Shown here: in pieces, positions 6,267-10,101 of the stretch | Position numbering within the stretch: position 1 is the stretch's first letter | Layout of the letters: each line of letters opens with the position of its first letter | NCBI GenBank assembly: GCA_945876925.1 | Contig: CAMCQD010000031.1 | Span: 1 to 10,101, forward strand | Source: an uncultured Dermatophilus sp. | GTDB lineage: Bacteria > Actinomycetota > Actinomycetes > Actinomycetales > Dermatophilaceae | Direction of reading: 5' to 3' | DNA: 10,101 bases | The notes under the pieces: model-generated | What the model saw: only the letters and a program-made list of their open reading frames with translations | The model's database searches: none | What the model was told of the DNA's origin: nothing | Made by a program: the position numbers and the translations under genes

Positions 6267-6337
6267 CCTCCCGGGAACCCCGCCCGGGACGTCCGGTGGC
6301 GATGGGATCTCCCGGGAGCCTCCCGCCCGGGAAGTCC
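6267..6337. repeat. Imperfect direct repeat, two CCCGGGA-rich units
   Basis: Units at 6267-6294 and 6308-6337 share the pattern CTCCCGGGA-n-CC-n-CGCCCGGGA-n-GTCC, with a few substitutions and a 2-base length difference. Each unit has two CCCGGG hexamers. The units lie in the non-coding stretch between the TfoX_N gene and the ABC-ATPase remnant. This could be a local duplication in GC-rich DNA; no function is evident. Confidence 0.45.
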
Positions 6338-6452
6338 CCGCCGGGCGGCTGGACGCGGGATCGTCCAGCGGATTCAGGGCACGGGAAGTCCTCACCGCTT
6401 GCGCCTTTTCCCGCCTCCGGCTCACGGTGGCGGCACGGGCGGCGAGAACCCG

Positions 6453-6578
6453 ATGATCTCGGCGGAAGCCCTGGTGAAAACCTACGGCGGCCGTCGCGTA
6501 CTCGATGAGGTCAGCTTCAGCGCGGGGCCGGGAATGGTGCTGGGGCTGCTGCGCCCGGGCTCCGGCCGGGGCAGCGGT
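6453..6578 (+). pseudogene. Remnant of ABC transporter ATP-binding protein (N-terminus only)
   Basis: From ATG 6453 the frame reads MISAEALVKTYGGRRVLDEV and then SFSAGPGMVLGLL. This is the normal opening of an ABC ATPase of the drug/peptide exporter type, up to the strand before Walker A. Where GPNGxGKST is expected, the sequence reads RPGSGRGSG: one residue is missing and the catalytic lysine is absent. After this it becomes Gly/Pro-rich with no further ABC signature (no Q-loop, LSGGQ or Walker B). The open frame continues to 6986 only because it runs antisense over the HNH gene. It appears to be a decayed fragment left by a deletion. Whether it relates to the permeases at the left end cannot be told. 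Confidence 0.65.
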
Positions 6579-6700
6579 CCTCCGGGCGGGCGCGGGGGTA
6601 GCGCAAGTAAGGGCAGGTGGCGGGCGGGCTGGGGTTCAGCTGGCGGGCCTGCAGGCGCGGCTGGTCGCGGTGCCCGGTTCGCCGGCGCGGGGTCCGCGGG

Positions 6701-6738
6701 CAGGGACCGGGCGGGGCCACGGATCCGCCCGGTCCCTG
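6701..6738 (-). terminator. Perfect hairpin terminator after HNH nuclease gene
   Basis: CAGGGACCGGGCGG (6701-6714) pairs perfectly with 6725-6738, a 14-bp stem with a 10-base loop. It begins 15 bases beyond the stop of the minus-strand HNH gene (6753). The position and strength fit a factor-independent terminator, although a U-tract is lacking. Confidence 0.7.
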
Positions 6739-6752
6739 CGCCAGCGGCCGTG

Positions 6753-7790
6753 CTATGCCGGGGTGGCCGAGGGGTACCCGTCGTGCGGGGGGCCGCCGGT
6801 CATCTTGCTCCCCTTCGCGCGGTTGCACCGCCAGCACAGGGTCTGCAGGTTGTCGGGGGTGCTGAGCCCGCCCCTGGAGACGGGGACGATATGGTCGACC
6901 TCGAGCAGCAGGTGCGGTTCGTCCGCGACCGAGACACCGCAGTAGCGGCACGCGTACCGGTCGCGTTCCTTGATCTGAGTGCGTAGTTTCGCGGTCATCA
7001 GCGCGCGCTGACCGGCGGCGGACTTCGCCCAGCGGATCTTACTGGCGAGCAGCTCAGAAAGGGCCTCCAGGCGCCTGGCGTCCAGCTCGATGGACGTCTC
7101 CTGGCTGCTGTTGCCTCCGGCGGAGACGTACCGGAACTTGTACCGCGGGTACGGGACGGTGACCGGTGGCAGGTGAACCCCGATCTGATCCCAGAACTCC
7201 GCAGCGTAACGTTCCAGGATGAAAGACGGCGGGTTGATCTTCGCCGCGATATCCCGCTCGCGCTGCTCGATGTTGTCAACCGCCGCCTGGAGCCGCGTCA
7301 CATCGTCAGCAAGCCGCTGAACCTTTGCGAGAGTCTCTTTGTCAGCCTTGATGGAAAAGTACTTCATCAGATATCTGAGCGGGTCCCGGGCTGCGTTGCG
7401 CACCACCTGCAAGGAGGCGTTATGAATATTCGGGGCATACTCGGCTACATTGCGGTCGCGGCGATAGTTCCACCTGGAGGTGTTTACCGACATGGCCAGA
7501 TGTGCGTGCTGGCCGCTAGCGGACGCGCCCAGCTCGAAGGTTCCCTGGCTCCGGATCTCTGAGACATAGGCGGCGACGTCGTTATGCTCGGCGACCACTA
7601 AGGCCGCCTCGGAGCGTAACTCGCGGAACTCCTCAGAGGAAAAGTAGCGATCCTTGCGTATCCTCCAGATGATGGGGTTGGCTGCTATTACCAGCAATAA
7701 GGCACCGGCGGCGATGCCGCCGTGGCCAGTAACCAGGCCTGCGAGTAGCGGAACAGTGATCAGGGCGGTAATGAAAACCGGCCCGGGCAT
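6753..7790 (-). CDS. Membrane-anchored HNH endonuclease-like protein
   Basis: A 345-aa protein with an unusual layout. Two short hydrophobic helices lie at the N-terminus (about 4-20 and 24-41), then WRIRKDR as a cytoplasmic anchor. A helical region follows (52-80), then a middle domain (82-145) and a predicted coiled coil (about 147-183, KADKETLAKVQRLADDVTRL and on). A segment with PYPRYKFRYVSAGGNSS (213-229) precedes a second helix (234-275), and the C-terminus is an HNH domain. HNH motifs: CRYC (281-284), EVDHIVPVSRGG (297-308, with D299/H300), DNLQTLC (313-319), and CWRCNRAKGSK (319-329). The two CxxC pairs form the structural zinc site and H300, N314 and N323 complete the HNH core, so the nuclease looks intact. 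ATG 7790 has AAAGGA 6 bases upstream. Codon use is less GC-biased than in neighbours, which hints at transfer. It stands alone, with no methylase or cognate partner. A role in defence against foreign DNA is inference only. Confidence 0.85.
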   Translation of the reverse strand: MPGPVFITALITVPLLAGLVTGHGGIAAGALLLVIAANPIIWRIRKDRYFSSEEFRELRSEAALVVAEHNDVAAYVSEIRSQGTFELGASASGQHAHLAMSVNTSRWNYRRDRNVAEYAPNIHNASLQVVRNAARDPLRYLMKYFSIKADKETLAKVQRLADDVTRLQAAVDNIEQRERDIAAKINPPSFILERYAAEFWDQIGVHLPPVTVPYPRYKFRYVSAGGNSSQETSIELDARRLEALSELLASKIRWAKSAAGQRALMTAKLRTQIKERDRYACRYCGVSVADEPHLLLEVDHIVPVSRGGLSTPDNLQTLCWRCNRAKGSKMTGGPPHDGYPSATPA

Positions 7791-7803
7791 GTCATTTCCT
7801 TTC

Positions 7804-8545
7804 GTGTGCGCTGAAGCGGGGATGGCCTGCCGGCTGGCAGGGCGGGACGTGCGTGATACGCCGGATGGTCGTTGCCTTCACCGGGCGCCGCGGCGGGTCC
7901 GGGTGCTGCGAGCGGCCCGGCCGTCCATCCGGCGCCGGGGCCCGGATCACCCGGCGGGGTCTGCGCCGCGATAGCAGGGCGACGCGTGGCCGCGGGCACT
8001 GCGGGCGGGGCGCCATTGCGTTCGGCAGCGGATGGCCGGGTGGCGGGCGGCAGTGGGAGTGGTTCGGGTCCTCCTCATCGCGTCCGGACATGAGTTCACC
8101 TGTGGTCTGGTCTGGAGCTGGCTTGGGGCAACGTAATCCGTGGAACTTCGCGTGCCGGAGCATTCACGGGAGCATTGCCGCGCCAAGTCCAGCACCGGCC
8201 ACCGACAAAGCCCGGTTCCGCTGGGGCGTCAAGCGGCTTCCGGAGGGCGCGACGGCACCTGGGTGCGGGTGATGCCGGTCATATCGAAGGGTGCCGGTGA
8301 AACCGGCCCCAGCGCGCGCCTGCCCGGCGGGCGGGTGGTACCCGCGCGCACCGGGCCTGATGGGTGTCCGCCCCGCCCGCCGCCGCATCGGCGAGGCTGG
8401 CCCCCGGCCCGGCGGTCTGGAAGGTGCCGCCCGCCGGGCCGGACCCGGAGCCACCCGGCTGGGCGGGCAGCCCGTCCAGGAGCGGGCGGTGCTCCCGGGG
8501 CAGGCCTTACCATCCGTGCTGCCTCACCGGCGGTAAAGCCTGGGC
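7804..8545. other. Long GC-rich stretch with no supported gene
   Basis: About 740 bases separate the start of the HNH gene from the DUF6157 gene. The open frames here on both strands translate to Pro/Arg/Gly-rich sequence with no domain, no ribosome site and no agreement between frames. I see no tRNA, insertion sequence or array. TACCAT at 8508-8513 could be a -10 for the DUF6157 gene. The rest may be decayed sequence. Confidence 0.45.
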
Positions 8546-8983
8546 ATGAAACTCGAATCGGTCGACTACGTCAACACGTTCATCGCGATAGCATCCGGCG
8601 CCTCCGGGGAGGTGCCGGCTCCGCACCCGCGGGGCGGGAAGCCGGCTATCGCCTCCGCGACGTTCGAGATGATCCGCGAGAACCCCTACCGGTACACCTC
8701 CGGTGATGTGATCTTCACCGTGCGGGCCGGCCGGCGGGGCATCCCCGACGATGACCGTGCCGCCGCCCGGGCCGCGTTCTACTCCACCGGGCGTCCCTGC
8801 CTGCGCGCGAGCGACCTCGGCAAGCGGTACGGCTGGGGCGTGCACGCCGGCGCCCGCGGCCGGCTCGCCCTTTACCCGGCGGCGTCCCCCGAGTACGCCG
8901 CGCTCGAAGCCGGCGCGGCCCCGGATGGAACGCCCGTCACGGGTCGTCCGCGCGATGCGCGCCTCGCGCACGTGAGCGCGTGA
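8546..8983 (+). CDS. DUF6157 family protein
   Basis: Small soluble protein (145 aa) matching DUF6157, a family of unknown function widespread in actinobacteria and some Firmicutes. Family landmarks are all present: YVNTFIAIA (8-16), GEVP (21-24), KPAIASATFEMIRENPYRYTS (32-52), DVIFTVRAGRRGI (54-66), FYSTGRPCLRASDLGKRYGWG (78-98), and GRLALYP (105-111). The C-terminal 25 residues are low complexity and probably unstructured. ATG 8546 gives the normal family N-terminus; no clear Shine-Dalgarno precedes it. The neighbours give no hint of function. It ends 23 bases before the inverted-repeat element at 9007. Confidence 0.85.
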   Translation: MKLESVDYVNTFIAIASGASGEVPAPHPRGGKPAIASATFEMIRENPYRYTSGDVIFTVRAGRRGIPDDDRAAARAAFYSTGRPCLRASDLGKRYGWGVHAGARGRLALYPAASPEYAALEAGAAPDGTPVTGRPRDARLAHVSA

Positions 8984-9006
8984 CGGCACCGCGAACGGGG
9001 AGACCT

Positions 9007-9117
9007 CCCGGACGTAGCGACTCCAGCTATTCCTTTCTTCGACGGTCCGGGCACGTTTACCTTGGTTATGGGGCGGGCACGCCGTAAACGGGATTAGCTG
9101 GAGTCGCTACGTCCGGG
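9007..9117. repeat. 111-bp element with perfect 23-bp terminal inverted repeats (MITE-like or large hairpin)
   Basis: Bases 9007-9029 (beginning CCCGGACGTAGCGACTCCAG) are the exact reverse complement of 9095-9117, separated by 65 bases. The inner part contains a second, shorter inverted repeat, CGTTTAC (9054-9060) with GTAAACG (9084-9090), and an 8-base direct repeat CGGGCACG (9048-9055 and 9074-9081). There is no room for a transposase and no target-site duplication at the edges. A 23-bp stem with a 65-base structured loop is longer than an ordinary terminator. A MITE, a structured RNA or a recombination site all fit. Confidence 0.75.
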
Positions 9118-9145
9118 GCACGCACCCCATGCGGCGGGACGGACG

Positions 9146-9174
9146 GACGCAGGGGCCGCCTCATCCCCTGCGTC
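9146..9174 (+). terminator. Hairpin, probable terminator downstream of DUF6157 gene/IR element
   Basis: GACGCAGGGG (9146-9155) pairs perfectly with 9165-9174 around a 9-base loop, and a short TTC follows on the + strand. It is the first conventional terminator-like hairpin after the DUF6157 gene and may end that transcript, or one starting in the 9007-9117 element. Confidence 0.5.
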
Positions 9175-9314
9175 TTCGAGTAGAGGCAGCCCGCAGCGAT
9201 CCGCGTTCAGGCAAGGCGGCCGCCAGCTGGCCTGCGCGGGCGCACCCGGGGTCAGCGCGCCGCCCCGCGGGCCGGCCTGCTCTGCCCACGCCGGGATCAG
9301 GCGAGAATGGGGCC

Positions 9315-9488
9315 ATGCGACCACGTCAGCGCGTCATCGTCGAAGGCCCCGGAGCCCAGTCCGGGCCCGGCGAGCGCCAGGACCGTGCCCTGCCGCGGCG
9401 CCTCCCGGCCGGGGAGCGCCTCCGGGTTCAGGCGCCCGCCTCCGGCCTGCCCGCCAGTCAGGGCATCTGGTGGCGCGACCAGGCGTGA
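9315..9488 (+). CDS. Doubtful 57-aa ORF overlapping the azlC start
   Basis: ATG 9315 opens a 57-residue frame (MRPRQRVIVEGPG..., ending GIWWRDQA). Its TGA (9486-9488) overlaps the GTG of the AzlC gene in a GTGA arrangement, typical of translationally coupled genes. AzlC otherwise lacks a ribosome site. Against it: the composition is Arg/Pro/Gly/Ala-rich like random GC-rich sequence, no domain is recognisable, and the only promoter hint is a poor GAGAAT hexamer 6 bases upstream. No function is suggested. Confidence 0.25.
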   Translation: MRPRQRVIVEGPGAQSGPGERQDRALPRRLPAGERLRVQAPASGLPASQGIWWRDQA

Positions 9489-10101
9489 ATCACCGTAACC
9501 ACGACTCAGCCGGCCAGGTTCCCGCTGGCTTCGGATGCGGAGTCTCGCAGTCTGTCCCGATCGCCCTCGGGTACTTCTGCGTGTCGGTCGCGTTCGGGCT
9601 CCATTGCGCGCTCGCCGGGGTGCCCGCGTGGCTGGCCGGAGCCGTCAGCGCCAGCAATATGAGCAGCTCCGGTCAGTTCGGCGGCCTGGCCGTGCTCGCG
9701 GCCACCGGGTCGTTCCTGCAGCTCGGCCTGACGGTCGCGCTGGTGAACCTGCGCTACGTCCTCATGTCAGTGGCGTTGTCGCAGCGGCTCGCGCCGGGTA
9801 TGACGACGTGGCGGCGCCTCGTCATCGCCCTGGCCGTCACCGATGAGATCTTCGCCCTGGCCATGCGGCGGCCCCGCGTCGGGTTCTCCTATTACGCCGG
9901 GCTCATGGTGCTGCCCATCGCGGGGTGGACCGGCGGGACCCTGGCCGGCGTGCTGGCCGGGGAGGTGCTGCCGGCTTCCGTGCAGGCTGCCGCTTCCGTG
10001 CTGCTGTATGCGATGTTCGTCGCTATCGTCGTGGCGCCCGCTTCGGTGTCGCGGGCGGTCGCCGGGGTGGTGGCCATTGCCGCCCTGGTGAGCATCGGGC
10101 T
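9485..10101 (+). CDS. azlC: AzlC family branched-chain amino acid exporter subunit (3' end outside window)
   Basis: Membrane protein of the AzlC family, which with the small AzlD partner exports branched-chain amino acids or analogues. The visible 205 residues contain the family pattern: GVSQSVPIALGYFCVSVAFGL (19-39), the SGQF motif (62-65, usually AGSxQF), VNLRYVLMS (87-95, usually VNLRHxL), TDEIFAL (119-125), then two or more hydrophobic helices (about 137-158 and 167-187). The frame is open to the last base, so only the last few tens of residues and a presumed azlD are missing. GTG 9485 is the most likely start because it overlaps the TGA of the preceding small frame; GTG 9470 is an in-frame alternative. 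Neither has a good Shine-Dalgarno. Family membership is clear; substrate is inferred. Confidence 0.85.
   Translation, partial: MNHRNHDSAGQVPAGFGCGVSQSVPIALGYFCVSVAFGLHCALAGVPAWLAGAVSASNMSSSGQFGGLAVLAATGSFLQLGLTVALVNLRYVLMSVALSQRLAPGMTTWRRLVIALAVTDEIFALAMRRPRVGFSYYAGLMVLPIAGWTGGTLAGVLAGEVLPASVQAAASVLLYAMFVAIVVAPASVSRAVAGVVAIAALVSIG

Noticed and set aside
6579..6986. Continuation of the ABC-ATPase remnant frame
   Set aside because: No ABC motif follows the broken P-loop, the translation is Gly/Arg-rich, and it runs antisense over the HNH terminator and 3' end.
7173..7562. 129-residue plus-strand frame
   Set aside because: It is antisense to the middle of the HNH gene, which has clear domain motifs and a ribosome site; the frame has no domain.
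7792..8163. 123-residue minus-strand frame upstream of the HNH gene as a partner gene
   Set aside because: Composition is Pro/Arg/His-rich without hydrophobic periodicity or a domain, there is no ribosome site, and the HNH gene has its own AAAGGA and start.
9129..9314. N-terminal extension of the 57-aa ORF back to ATG 9129
   Set aside because: It would run through the strong hairpin at 9146-9174 and translates to low-complexity Arg/Pro/Gly sequence.

Overview
This window looks like chromosomal DNA of a high-GC actinomycete (Actinomycetota). Third codon positions are strongly G/C in most genes, GTG starts are used, some genes lack a Shine-Dalgarno and have a TANNNT hexamer just upstream of the start (typical of leaderless actinobacterial mRNAs), and there is a Tat-type lipoprotein. 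No species can be named from the sequence alone.

Left part (1-1507, + strand): two adjacent ABC-2 permeases of the lantibiotic-immunity/bacitracin-export type. The first is probably cut by the window edge, and its ATPase is presumably further upstream. A bidirectional hairpin terminator (1556-1594) separates them from a minus-strand DAACS (SLC1-like) cation symporter (1638-2864). The symporter has lost the substrate-binding arginine and has an altered NMDGT motif.

Centre left (3032-5212): a compact extracytosolic flavoprotein/electron-transfer module. It consists of an ApbE flavin transferase on +, converging on a two-gene minus-strand operon. That operon encodes a Tat-exported DUF2271 lipoprotein with a candidate flavin-attachment motif (SGAT) and a PepSY-associated two-helix membrane protein with histidines placed for heme. 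ApbE would flavinylate the lipoprotein, and the membrane protein would be its electron partner. This is the most coherent functional system in the window.

Centre right (5213-7790): about 550 bases without a convincing gene, a possible 34-aa leader ORF, a TfoX_N-domain protein, a degenerate stretch with a broken ABC-ATPase N-terminus (6453-6578), and a minus-strand membrane-anchored HNH nuclease with a central coiled coil. The nuclease has its own terminator hairpin and less GC-biased codon use than its surroundings.

Right part (7791-10101): about 740 bases with no supported gene, a DUF6157 protein, a 111-bp element bounded by a perfect 23-bp inverted repeat, a second strong hairpin, a doubtful 57-aa ORF, and an AzlC-family branched-chain amino acid exporter subunit that runs off the window end. 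It carries no CRISPR, tRNA, rRNA or complete insertion sequence that I could find.
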